From: Eulemur rufifrons
Taxonomy: Eukaryota > Chordata > Mammalia > Primates > Lemuridae
Assembly (NCBI RefSeq): GCF_041146395.1
Contig: NC_090996.1
Location: forward strand, 27,366,738-27,430,737
Direction of reading: 5' to 3'
DNA length: 64,000 bases
A model generated the notes under the pieces. The model saw only the letters and a list, made by a program, of their open reading frames with translations, was not told where the DNA came from and did no database searches. Of this stretch, positions 42,627 through 53,445 are shown in pieces. Made by a program: the position numbers and the translations under genes. Numbering within the stretch: the first letter of the stretch is position 1; the number at the start of each line of letters is the position of its first letter.

Positions 42627-42784
42627 AAAAAAGAGCTTGTGACCAGTGGGTATAAGGTGCGTATTTTCCCAACAACAAATCTCTGGGAGGAAAATTATGG
42701 GACAATCAGCATATTCAAAAGAAACCACTTCCTGATGGAGCTTTTTCTTGATTCTTCCCCTAAAACATCATCCGAATGTATTAA

Positions 42785-42925
42785 CTCAATGAATACTCAC
42801 CCCAGTGCTTACTGGGAGCACAGCACATACTAGACATTGTGGGGAACACTTAGAAGTCTTTAGTGCCCTCAAAGAGTTTTCAATCTAGTTAGAGAGCAAA
42901 ATAGATACTCCTGTGAAAATTAACA
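42785..42925 (-). mobile_element. L2 3' tip, antisense
   Basis: CAATGAATACTCACCCCAGT and CACATACTAGACATTGTGGG then TTTTCAATCTAGTTAGAGAG. Confidence 0.6.
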
Positions 42926-42929
42926 TGCA

Positions 42930-43605
42930 CCATGAAAATCAAAGGCAACAAGGCAGGCAACATCAAAAGGCAGAATGAGAATTAGCACCTGGGAGTCAAC
43001 AACTGCAAGCTGACTTGGAGAGGTCAGAAACGAACTTGACACTTAGGAGTTGAGAAAAAGAGAGGTTGATGACAAGGAGCTGAGCTCACCTTGGGTTCTC
43101 AGAAGGTGTAAGACTGCTCTAGCAAAGGAGAGAAGCGTTGCAGGACAGAGTGGCTGGGGGTCACTGATGGCCCACTATCGTCTCAGTTCCCCAGGGTGCT
43201 GAGTTTATGGAAGACCGAGAACTGAACCACCCAAATATATGCAGATGGGAACAAGCATAGCTTAATTCTTCCCCCCCACAACTGGGATGGGCTTCAACAC
43301 CTAACCCAGGCTGTCTCTCTCTACTAAACCTAAGGACAGTCATGGTCTCACAAAGATCACGACCTGTACTGAAAGTATGGCATCAAGCTCATCTAGGAGA
43401 GAATGGTGGCCATTTACTAAGATCTCTCTGTGCTCCCCAAGGGAGTCAACGGTTAGATTTTTATCCACCCTTGTGGATCCTAAACTCCCCACTTATAAAA
43501 TCACATCTGATACCAATCCTTCAGGCTCAGTCCATAGCCCCCAGGATGGGAAAAAGGTACATCTATGTCTAAATACACCAATAGGGAAAAATATCCAATA
43601 ACCAC
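42930..43605. other. Unassigned sequence
   Basis: No exon or repeat recognised. Confidence 0.35.
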
Positions 43606-44004
43606 TCTTATGTACTGAATGTGTATGTCCCCCCCCCCAAATTTTTTTGCTGATGCTTTAACCCCCAATGTGACTGTATTGGGAGACGGGGTCTATGAAA
43701 AGGTGACAAAGATTAAATGATGTCATAGTGGCAGGGCCCTAATCTTACAGGGCTGCTGCCCATATGAGAAGAGGAACAAATGCCATAGCTAGGGCTCGCT
43801 CGCTCTCTGTCTCTGTCTCTCTGTCTTCACTATGTAAGGGCACAGGAAGAAGGCAGCCATCTATAAGCCAGGAAGAGAGCCCTCTCCAGAAACTGTCCCT
43901 TGATCTGGGACTTCCAGCCTCCAGAATTATGAGAAAATAAATTTCTGTTGTTTAAGCTGCCCAGTCTGTGGCATTTTGTTAGGGCAACCCAAGTAGACTA
44001 ATAA
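43606..44004 (+). mobile_element. MLT1 solo LTR
   Basis: TTATGTACTGAATGTGTATG, CTGCCCATATGAGAAGAGGA, CTTCCAGCCTCCAGAATTAT and TTTCTGTTGTTTAAGCTGCC in order. An internal CTCTGT-rich expansion lies at 43795-43825. Confidence 0.9.
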
Positions 44005-44029
44005 ATCCACTATTAAGTGATATCAGCAG

Positions 44030-44250
44030 GGTGCAGAAGTGTCCATAAATGTTGATGAATGCATAGAATATATTTGGGAGAACAGACAGTAAACTTATTA
44101 CAGTGGCTGACCCTGAAGAGAAGACCGAGAGGCCAGAGGGCACTTCGTGTTTGCTTTGCATCCTTACAGATTGCTTGACTTTTTTCCCCACCGTGTACAT
44201 ATTGGCCGCTTCAGATAGATAAACACATTAATTTTTTAAAAATGTACTAT
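44030..44250 (+). mobile_element. Old L1 3' UTR
   Basis: ACTTATTACAGTGGCTGACC and GCTTGACTTTTTTCCCCACC then GTGTACATATTGG resemble the tail of old L1. Confidence 0.45.
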
Positions 44251-44254
44251 ATGT

Positions 44255-46815
44255 AAATGGACAGACTGCCAGGCAAAAGGCATTGTCCAGAGTAAGCTCT
44301 CCTTCTGGGAAATTCCAAGCTCCACAGATTATCTAAAATTCTAACAAATATGAACATAGGGCCATGGTGGGCTTGTACAACACAGGGGATGGGGCTGTGG
44401 TTGTTGAGGGGACCACCTAATTATATAAGGTACCTGGGGGTGTTTCCCGCTCCAGGTTACAACAGTGACAGTGTTGGGGTAAGGAGCAAGTGCATAAGCC
44501 CCTCAGCCCTCCAGCTGGCCCACGCTGCATCAAGGGGTTGGATGAGTCTGTAAACAGGCAGGAGCCATATGACATTATCCAGGGGCACCAAGTAGGGGTT
44601 TTGCACAACACTGGCATCTTGTCATTTGCAGAGATCTGAGGCCAGAGGGAGCGGCTAAAATCATATTCAGCCAAAATTACCCATGATGGCTGTTCCTCTG
44701 GTTTAGCACCAGATGAAGTAACTGGCTTGTGCTTAGGGGCCAAGTTATATGAAAAATGCATATCTTTAAATGCTAGAATCACACTCCGGAGAAGCTCGTG
44801 GGAAGTGAGTCTGTCTGAGGCAAAAGCAGACTCATGTCTCCCATCTCACTGTCAGCATATGCTCATTGTGTGGAAGGGGGAACAGAAATACTCGCGTTAT
44901 TTATGTTACGCTCGCGCACACATGAGCACTCACTAGCTCTCTCTTCCCCTCCCCCAATCCCTTCTCCCCGTCCCTGAACTGAGATCACAGAGTTGAATTC
45001 ACATAACGTAAAGACACTCACGCCTCACTGTGCTCCATAGTAAGGTAAGAGAATATGACATTGGGCCGACCTGGCTCCTCCAACCATGGAAACCTAGGGA
45101 ATTATTATAATCAGATCCCAACCGCTCAAGCATCCCCAGTTTCCTAGCAACCCTCAAAAGACTTTGGTGAAGGGTGGGAACAAGGACTTCCTGGGTAAGG
45201 TGGTGGCAGCTGTGTCTGAGATTGCTGGAGAGCTTCCCCAAATTGTCTTAAAGGCCTTCCTCATCCATCATACCAACAGCCCAACAAGACACCTGGTAAA
45301 GAAGCGATGTCAGGCAGTCCATCTGCTCAAGAAGTCCCAGAGACTCAGTTCTAAATTCCTTCACTTGGATGTCGAGGCCTTCCATTCATCAGTCAGCTTC
45401 ACCACTCCTCATTCCCGATGGCATCCCTCTGCCCAAGCAAGACTAGTTCCTCTGTACCTGCCTTAGCAGCTTTCTGCAAACATGCTTCCCAGGTGCCCAT
45501 GTGGCCATTCACACCTCCCTCCCCTCAATACATCCTCTATTTCATATCTTCCTTCCAATTACTCGATTTCCCTTCCCCATGAATGATCTTCCCATCACCA
45601 CGTATGCCAATTTTTGCTGGAGACATTCTATAAGTGTTATTATAATGCCTAATAAGAGACAAAAGGTAAACATACCCACAGTTAAAGAGCATCACAGGAG
45701 CTAAGCCACAGGGCAAGAAAACAATGCAGGAAACATCACCAAGCAACACCCAGATGCTGGTAGAACTGAATGCTACAGAAATGGCTTACTTGGACAGATA
45801 TCAAGGCATATATAAATCCACAGGAGAAGAGATCGGGTAGGAGACGGGATGTGCTTGGCTCTTTGGAGGTTTGTTTGTTTCCTTTTTAGAATAACCATCA
45901 TTCATTCCCTCATTCTTCTGACCAGTCTCCTCAGTTTCATGGTGGAGACCTTCCTCTTCCTCATCACGTGCAGTCTTGGTGAGACTGTCAATCAAAGTGC
46001 CTGCCATTCCTAGCAAAGGGTTGCGCATGAGACTCAATGTGGACCAAAAGACGCTCCCCCAGGACCTTAAAGATGAGTGGGCACAAGCAGAGAAAAATGG
46101 CTGGAATAATTCACATCAGCAGGGAAGCTCTGACAAAGACCATGTTTGGAGCTGCCCTGGCTCCATATCGCAAGCTTGGACCATCAGATGTTCCTTTGGT
46201 TCTATGAGCCAACCCATACAATTCAAGAGAGTTGCCTTTCAGCTCAAGTCTGACAAAACTGATTTCTGTTGCTTGTAACCAAAACACTCTGATATGGACT
46301 ATTTCCCCTGAGACTTGAAGAATGAGAGAGAAAAGGGTACAGAGAGGGGAGGAAAGAAAATGATCGACGGCTTTGGCTTTGGCTTCCTTTGGAGGCTGCT
46401 TTAAGGGACTTGTCTGGTAACTTTGGAATGGGTGGCAAACTCCCTTTGAATGAAGCCTGCCTGAAAACAGAACGGATTGCCTTGAGACATAATGCGTTTA
46501 TCACAAGAGAAGGTGCTTAAGTAAGGACCAGGTAAAAAATCAATCTGGTAGCATTCATCAAAGTCTGCTGCCCAGAATATTATTCTCCCTATATGTCAAT
46601 AATTGTTACATAAAGACATGTTTAACAGATATATCAGTTTGAAAAACACTGAAATAAACCTAACTGTAAATGGCTTTATTGCATTTATCCTAGGAGCCTT
46701 TAATTCATTTGTCCAAGGAACTCTGACATTGCAGAACATCTCAAAGGACTAGTGTCCAGTGGAATATCCACTGGGAAGCGCTACTGGATGGCCAGGTCAA
46801 GCATGGAGACACAAC
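44255..46815. other. Largest unassigned block
   Basis: 46160-46290 (CAGCTCAAGTCTGACAAAAC, TGATTTCTGTTGCTTGTAAC) resembles an old LTR end. 45160-45800 and its acidic minus-strand frame match nothing I know. No splice-supported exon. A perfect hairpin is at 46756-46774. Confidence 0.35.
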
Positions 46816-46819
46816 AAAA

Positions 46820-46895
46820 TATATGTAAAGCACCTAGCATAGTGTCTAGCACATAGACACAGTGGTTGCTCAAAAACTGTAGCTATAGCCTATAA
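46820..46895 (+). mobile_element. MIR SINE 3' fragment
   Basis: GTAAAGCACCTAGCATAGTG then TCTAGCACATAGACACAGTG. Confidence 0.75.
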
Positions 46896-46924
46896 TTAGT
46901 ATCTTTGTTCTCATTTCTAAATAA

Positions 46925-47344
46925 CACTTCTCCACATTTATTTATGTAACCTCTTCCCCTACCTCATCAGACTGTAGCCCCACTGGGCTTCCTTTATTTC
47001 CATAAGCATGATGAATTTCTTTCTTGCCTCAAGGCCTTTGCACATGTTGTTTTTTCTGCTTAGAATTCCCTTTCCCCCAATCTTCACTTGATTGGTTCTT
47101 CTCATCCTTAGGTCTCGTCTTAATTGTCACTTCCTCAGTGACATCAGCCTTGTTATATTTTATCTCATCACCTTGTTTCCTCCAATACTTGTTACAAGTA
47201 ATATCTCTTAAATGGTGTGTCTATTAGCTGTTTGAAGACTCTTCCCCTGCTAATATGTCAGCTCCAGAGGTCAAAAGCCTGGCTTGTTTTTGGTTCATTA
47301 GCACAGTGCCTAACTAGATATTGCAAGTAAAGATTTGTTGAATA
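46925..47344 (+). mobile_element. L2 LINE 3' end, interrupted by Alu
   Basis: CAAGGCCTTTGCACATGTTG, GTCACTTCCTCAGTGACATC, CAGCTCCAGAGGTCAAAAGC and TTAGCACAGTGCCTAACTAG. Its last bases AAAGATTTGTTGAATA are the Alu target and reappear at 47687. Confidence 0.9.
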
Positions 47345-47686
47345 GGCCGGGCGCGGTGGCTCACGCCTGTAATCCTAGCACTCTGGGAGGCCGAGGCGGG
47401 TGGATTGCTCAAGGTCAGGAGTTCGAGACCAGCCTGAGCGAGACCCCGTCTCTACTAAAAACAGAAAGACATTATATGGACAACTAAAAATCTATATAGA
47501 AAAAATTAGCCGGGCATTGTGGCGCATGCCTGTAGTCCCAGCTACTTGGGAGGCAGAGGCAGTAGGATCGCTTAAGCCCAGGAGTCTGAGGTTGCTGTGA
47601 GCTAAGCTGACGCCACGGCACTCACTCTAGCCTGGGCAACAAAGTGAGACTCTGTCTCAACAAAAAAAAAAAAAAAAAAAAAAAAA
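47345..47686 (+). mobile_element. Strepsirrhine Alu, full length
   Basis: GGCCGGGCGCGGTGGCTCAC start, ACATTATATGGACAACTAAA between arms, GCTGACGCCACGGCACTCAC in the right arm, about 28-A tail. Perfect 16-bp TSD AAAGATTTGTTGAATA at 47329-47344 and 47687-47702. Confidence 0.97.
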
Positions 47687-47984
47687 AAAGATTTGTTGAA
47701 TAAATGTGTAATACAGAAATCCTTCTCTATATAGGGATATTGAACAACATAATACGCCACATTTTCAATAGCATATTTGCAGGAATACAGGTGCATTCTT
47801 CCTTTCCCTTTGTTGTATCAACCATATATTTTTAAATTAATACTATTAAAATACAGTCCTGGATTGGCATTTGTATAGGAAACTAGAGGAATGCAGTTCT
47901 GATATGTAATTTTATGATGGTCTGACTCGATGCAGGGAAACAGCTTAGAGAATCTAGAAGAATAAAAAGTTATCATGTGCCTCA

Positions 47985-48048
47985 GACTGTTCATTCATGT
48001 ATTCATTCATTCATTCATTAAACAAAGATATGCTCTTCACCTACCATA
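47985..48048 (-). mobile_element. L2 3' tip, antisense, with (ATTC)n
   Basis: GTATTCATTCATTCATTCAT then TAAACAAAGATATGCTC. The L2 terminal repeat has expanded to about five ATTC units. Confidence 0.65.
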
Positions 48049-48154
48049 GAGTCTGTCCAGAAAGTATCCAGCCATGTAAGAGGAAAAAATAGAGACATTT
48101 ATTGAAGATGATACAAGGTATAAAAAACATTGTACATAGGACAATGATGCCTCA

Positions 48155-48200
48155 GTCCCCTTCAAAGTAGGCAACTTGGGACCTCACACAGTGCGCCCAG
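48155..48200 (-). pseudogene. Mariner transposase C-terminus
   Basis: Reads AHCVRSQVAYFEGD followed by a stop. YFEGD-stop is the usual end of mariner transposases. No DDD catalytic residues remain between this and the HTH part. Confidence 0.8.
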
Positions 48201-48202
48201 TG

Positions 48203-48388
48203 TCTTTTTTATTTTTATTTATTTTTTTTGTGACAGAGTCTCACGCTGTGGCCCCGGGTAGAGTGCAATGGTGTCATCATAGCTCACTGCAACCTCAAAC
48301 TCCTGAGCTCAAGCAATCCTCCTGACTCAGACTCTGGAGTAGCTGGGACTACAGGTGCACGCCACCACACCCAGCTAACTTTTCTATT
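48203..48388 (-). mobile_element. Alu right-arm fragment, antisense, in mariner
   Basis: TTTTGTGACAGAGTCTCACG, CTCACTGCAACCTCAAACTC and TAGCTGGGACTACAGGTGCA. No matching TSD, so the insertion may have come with a deletion of the mariner middle. Confidence 0.85.
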
Positions 48389-48475
48389 CTCCCAGCATCT
48401 CTTAACCTAACCCATACACACTCAACATTCTCAGGTGTTCTTCCTGTTGCAGGCCTTCCAGAACATGGATCACTT

Positions 48476-48694
48476 TCAACAGGTTCTCGACCATCTTTGA
48501 AGCATTTGTGTCATTTGCACTGCACTCATTGCATCGTCCCTGAAAGCCTTCTGAATCATCCGAATAGTTTCCGAGGAGGAATGTTCAAGATTAACACAAA
48601 ATCTGATGCAAATTCGTTGCTCTACGCACTCAGTCATTTTGAATGCAATGGCCACACACGGCACATGCTCACCCAATAGCATCCAGCGCCCCAC
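48476..48694 (-). pseudogene. Mariner transposase N-terminal (HTH) remnant
   Basis: Translation includes ECVEQRICIRFCVNLEHSS, then SETIRMIQKAFRDDAMSA, then VQMTQMLQRW. This is the first helix-turn-helix of mariner transposases, which binds the TIR. Downstream a shifted frame gives the linker-like GRPATGRTPENVECV. Frameshifted and truncated, so non-functional. Confidence 0.85.
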
Positions 48695-48834
48695 TGACTA
48701 GTACAGTGAAGTTGTCATTGCTCGTGCATGCGCATTCCAGTCCACTCTCCTTGGCTGCCGGGTTACAATGATGTCATGTTAACCATTCTCATTATATTAA
48801 CAATGGCTAGACACTGTTTGAACAGACCTCATTC

Positions 48835-49154
48835 ATCCAAACACCATATGTTAGGCACTACACACTTGAGGCCTTCCCAATCCATCAAAATTTGTTTTAT
48901 ATTCCTTCATTTTATACCATATTTATCTCCCCTCATTTACAAACTTGTAAGTGCTTTGAAGTGTCTTTATTATGTTTGTAGCAGAAATATGGCACACAAG
49001 CACAACTCTCCTGTCCTTCTCTCGCAGCAGACATGGCTAATCAATCACAGCACTCATGCCCACTGAGCATGAATATGGCCTCAAAATCTTTTTCAACATT
49101 CCTCTGCAGGCAGCCACGACCAGTCATCAGTGATAGCACCCAACGTAACACCTG
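48835..49154. other. Unassigned, faint L2-like stretch
   Basis: 48870-48980 is T/C-rich and may be L2. No exon seen. Confidence 0.35.
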
Positions 49155-49382
49155 TTTGCCTACTCTGGGTGGAAGAAAGCCCAGGCTTTGGAGTCAGTCC
49201 AAACTGTATTTGAATCCGAACACTGCCATATATGAGATGGGTAGCCTGTGCCTATTTACTTTTTAAGATATAGATAATCCTACCACTTTACAGGGCCATG
49301 AAAAGAATTAAATGAGATAATATATTTGAAACACCTGGTATAGAGCAGGTATCCAATAAATGTTAACTATTGGTGTTATTAC
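49155..49382 (+). mobile_element. MIR SINE, nearly full length
   Basis: AGGCTTTGGAGTCAGTCCAA, TGTATTTGAATCCGAACACT and AGGTATCCAATAAATGTTAA. Confidence 0.9.
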
Positions 49383-49384
49383 CC

Positions 49385-50430
49385 TGAGTATGCCTCATAA
49401 AGTATTTCACATACAGTGATGGCTTAATAAAATGGGAATCTACAATGAGACAGAAAGCTCAAAACTTCCTCCCTCCATCCCCTCTATCCCCAACATAATA
49501 CATCCCATTTTCCTCCCATACTTTTACTAAAAAGTATCCCGGGAGGCAGGGGATGCACACAGCATTCCTGACTAAAAATTCAGAGACTCAGTCTTTTGTT
49601 CTTAAGTGCTTTTCTTAGCTTGACCTGATTTTGCTCCAGGGGTGAGGATTATAAGATCTGGTTGCGTATTTGGGTATTTTTGGATTCAGAGTCAAAGGGT
49701 AGGTAAATGCTTGATTTTAACCACAGATAAGCCAAGCTTGGGGCTTGCCACTGTACAACTGCCTTACCATAGGATGTGAAATTCAGCTGTGGATCTCTTA
49801 TGGTTTTTTTCATTGTACCCACCACTTCCTCTCTCTCTAGGTTCTAAGACTTTCCTTTAAAAATAATATTTAGATGTGCAACATAACTGTTGGATATTTA
49901 ACAGGCTGTTTGGCAACACACTGAAATCAATATTATGAGCCTAAGCAGGGGATTATTAAGGTTATTTTGCATCACCAGAGTTAAGTTTTTTTATTATCCA
50001 CATCAACACAACATAGTAATTTCATAAATATTAAACACACCCAATTCCCTCCTTAGTTTGCTTTCATGCTAATCAAATGGAGAGTTGGCATGGATCAGGG
50101 CATTAGCAAGCAAGCTATGATACAGAGAAGCTGAAAGAAATGAAAAGGAAGGAAATGCTATTGACAAAAATCAATTGTGATTGAATTGGTGAATTGAACT
50201 TCGAAAACACTGCCTTTGTGTGTCATTCTGTAATTGCCAGGTAATGCTGGAATATGTATTCATGAGCTTGTAAATGTATGCAACTTCTCTTAGTACTTAA
50301 TTTGGTATTTGTTAAACTCTAATAGCAATGCTGAGGATTTAGTCCACAAGAAATAAAACCCTGATGAAGTGACAAAGAAAAAGTAACAGCAACATTTACT
50401 TGAAATGTGCCCAGTACTGTATTTTGACAG
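49385..50430. other. Repeat-free, conserved-element-like AT-rich DNA
   Basis: 49860-50420 has TGCTAATCAAATGG, TAATTTCATAAATATTAAAC and GTAATTGCCAGGTAATGC (homeobox/POU-like cores). No exon found. Conservation cannot be judged from one sequence. Confidence 0.4.
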
Positions 50431-50434
50431 CATT

Positions 50435-50790
50435 GATCATCCGACAAACTTTTGTAGAGCACCTACTATGCGCCGGGCACACTACTAGGCACTGGGAATA
50501 CAGTGGGGAACAAGACAGACAAGGCCCCTGGTCTTATGGAGCTGACATGTTGTGGGGAAGATGAAAGAGGAGCAAGTAAATAAGATGACTTTAGGCAGTA
50601 TATGAGTCATGATAAAAATAAAATGGTGATCTAATAGACAGGGTATCCTTTACATAGGCTGAGTTGCTTTCTATAGGGAAGGCTTTGCAAAGACGTAACA
50701 GTATGCCCAAAACCTACACAATGAGAAGGAAGAGTGTTACAGGCACAGGGAATAGCAAATATACATACCCTGAGGTGGAACAAATTCTGG
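50435..50790 (-). mobile_element. L2 tip plus adjoining ancient repeat, antisense
   Basis: GAGCACCTACTATGCGCCGG, GCACACTACTAGGCACTGGG and GAACAAGACAGACAAGGCCC, continuing to GCAAATATACATACCCTGAG. Confidence 0.8.
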
Positions 50791-50794
50791 CACT

Positions 50795-51430
50795 TAAAAA
50801 CAAGTTTTTAAAAAACAGAACCAGGATCTGAACCCAGCCACCTCTAAGCTGATTAGCAGAACAAAAATGCTCATAAGGAACGATTTTTAAGAGCATATTT
50901 ATGCAACTTTTCTGTCAGTTATTATCAAAGAATTATTTGATCAATAACCTTCTTTGACTTTGATATATACATTAATTGTTTCTAATACTGCCTCTGCAGA
51001 ATGAGGCACTTCCTTCATTCCTTATTACCACTCAATAAAAGAAAGTAAATACCACACACTGCCCTTGAGCAAGTTCCAATTCATGGGCTGTGTGCAACTC
51101 AATATTTCATTAAAATGTCAAGAGTATCTGAATATTTCAAAGGGCTTCCTTCGGATGACAGGTGAGAGATCAAACTAAAGTAGTTCTACAACCACAGGAA
51201 TGAAGTATGTCCTTTTTGATCACATCGTTAAGTCCATTTCGCAGAACTGTCAAGTAAACATGTATTTATGATCGGTAATTGTGTCCTAAATGTTTAATAA
51301 TTATTTTTAAAAGAGTATTAATCAGACGAGTTTCATGGTTGTATAGCTTTAAGGAAACGCAAGTTTTTTCTTGGACCTCAGTTTCTTCATTTGTAAGATT
51401 CTGAAAAGGGTCTGATTAACAGCTTTATAA
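50795..51430. other. Repeat-free, conserved-element-like DNA
   Basis: 51090-51340 is non-repetitive with ACATGTATTTATGATCGGTA and TGTTTAATAATTATTTTTAA. No exon frame with splice sites. Confidence 0.4.
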
Positions 51431-51432
51431 AG

Positions 51433-51439
51433 TCACACA

Positions 51440-51480
<41 letters not shown>

Positions 51481-51482
51481 AT
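51433..51482. repeat. (CA)n microsatellite
   Basis: About 20 CA units with TA and CG interruptions. Confidence 0.95.
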
Positions 51483-51484
51483 TG

Positions 51485-51560
51485 CTAATCTCTATATCCC
51501 CAGTAACAAGCCCCTAGAATTTAGTAGGTACTCAACAAATACTCATTCAATGATCAAACA
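51485..51560 (+). mobile_element. L2 3' tip
   Basis: ATCTCTATATCCCCAGTAAC then TTTAGTAGGTACTCAACAAA. Confidence 0.75.
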
Positions 51561-51564
51561 ACCA

Positions 51565-52699
51565 GGAATGCAAATCTGTGTTCTCATTTCCAACTGGTTA
51601 GGGTGCAATAAAATAAAATGAGAAAAAATAAGGACAGTGGAATGAGTTTTTCGTGAAGCTAATGTCATTTGATTTAGGCATTGCCTTTTATTTTGAGAAT
51701 TATTTCTTACCTAAATGTTTGGTGTTAAGATGCCTTAATAGTTTGCGCAATTATGGTGATAGTATTTGGTGGTTGCTTTTTACTCAATTTCCTTTTTTGG
51801 TAAAATTGAAAAGTTAGTACACTATGTTGGTCTCAGTTCTTCTAATTTTTTACAATTTTTAATCCTATTGGATACCAGAAATGTGGCATGCCAAAAGCAA
51901 GATGGTACCTAAAGTTCCCTCCAACACCAATATCTATAAGATAGACCTTTTTGACTCAGAGGTTTGAACTGGATGCCTCCCTCCATGGTGTGATTCAGCA
52001 CCATGGACAGATCCTTTGTGCCCAAATTGCTGGCTCTAAATAACTGAAAACACAGGTTCTGCTTTGAGACTGGCGGTCTTAGCGTGAGCACACAACTAAA
52101 GACCTAATATCTAAATTAATGACTTTAAGTCTCCATTTAATGAAATATTCAGATTATGATTACACTTAGTTTCATTAACTGCATCTCAGACTAATGTAAT
52201 GGGATTTCCCATTCAACTTGTAATTAACTTTATTGAGAATGCTTATTGGGATTTTTAAGGCAGTTTCCTAAAACCTTATTATAAATTATTTTAATATACG
52301 TATTATTATATTAACTATATTAATTTTATATTGATTGTTATTTTTAAAAGATGAAAAATTTCAACTCTAATCTATTTAAAGAACAGCAGGCTGACTGAGC
52401 TGAGAGAGTACTTTAAAAAGAGCCTGTATTCTACTCCTGATAGCTGATCCTGAAATTTTGGTCTTCCCATGGCCGACTTGGCATTCTTATTTTCTGTCCA
52501 AAAGCAGTATGACCCTCACTGAACAAAATCCTCTCTTCCCTTTATACAATTTGTATGAAACTCATCAGACCTGCAAGAAAGATCTATATTCTAAATCTAC
52601 TAGCTCTCTCCTCAATCAAAGGTGAGCAAAGCCAGTACATGAAAATTTTCTGCTTTTCTTCACTCTGATTCTTGGAAAGTTGATGAGGAGTATTTTTCT
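51565..52699. other. Unassigned AT-rich sequence
   Basis: 52100-52350 is very AT-rich and non-repetitive with TTTAATGAAATATTCAGATT and CTTGTAATTAACTTTATTGA. No exon seen. Confidence 0.35.
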
Positions 52700-53000
52700 T
52701 TCAGAACAAAACATAAATTTCTCAGGAAAAGCTGTCCTCATCTCTCTTCCCTCCTTTCTAGCCCCAGATGGTTTGTGGAGGCCTCCTGCTTGCTTCCACA
52801 GCTCCCTGGATTTATTCCTACCACAATGCTTTGCAATTACCTGTTTACTTTTTTTTTTTTTAATCTCTCCCCCTGTATTGTAAGCTCCAAGATGATATGT
52901 CCAATTTATGTCTCATTTATCCTGTGCCTTCAATTCCTAGTGCACTGGCTGACACATAGCAAGATTTTAATAAACATCAGTTGAATATTGGTTGAATGGA
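52700..53000 (+). mobile_element. L2 LINE 3' end
   Basis: TTGTAAGCTCCAAGATGATA, TTCCTAGTGCACTGGCTGAC and TAATAAACATCAGTTGAATA. A 12-T run lies at about 52850. Confidence 0.8.
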
Positions 53001-53219
53001 AATATTAATTACCGGAAAGCAAACAATTGGCTAAAATCTGAGTCCTCCAGGACAGAAATGATGACTGTATCTCAGTTTGTCTATTTTCCAAGATGAATGT
53101 AGTCTAGCACAGCAATTCTTAGTGGTAATCAATAAATAAGGAAAAGCAAGAGAAAAAGAAACATAATCTGATATATCACCCAGTAACAGTCCTTGGGAAA
53201 GGCATGAGAAGGGTCATGA

Positions 53220-53445
53220 ATAGAGGACAAGGTTTAAAGCCAGGTAGACATGAGTTCACGTCCAGAGTCTGAATTACTCAGCAAATATCTGTGTGACCTT
53301 GGGCAGGTTACTTAAACTCTCTGAGCCACAGTCTCTCCATTGACAATATGTGTGTGCAGTACACATTTCAATTATCTATGGAGTTGTTGCAAGAAGCAAA
53401 ATGCATGCATGTGGTAGGTGCAGAACATAAGCTATTATTTATTGC
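53220..53445 (+). mobile_element. MIR SINE, nearly full length
   Basis: TGTGTGACCTTGGGCAGGTT, TAAACTCTCTGAGCCACAGT and GTGGTAGGTGCAGAACATAA. Confidence 0.9.

Larger units (their letters stand above)
48049..48830 (-). mobile_element. Decayed mariner element
   Basis: Left TIR GAGTCTGTCCAGAAAGTATC with a TA before it; right TIR reads inward as GAGGTCTGTTCAAACAGTGT. Encodes remnants of both ends of a mariner transposase on the minus strand. The catalytic middle is missing and replaced by an Alu. About 590 bp without the Alu, versus about 1.3 kb for a full mariner. Confidence 0.85.

Noticed and set aside
42309..42728. 139-codon open frame on the minus strand
   Set aside because: Translated Alu plus an AC microsatellite (the valine-cysteine run).
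44890..44915. Small CpG cluster as CpG island
   Set aside because: Far too short and not GC-rich around it.
45164..45466. 100-codon frame as a gene
   Set aside because: No domain, no exon signals, and the surrounding DNA looks like unnamed old repeat. Kept only as a finding.
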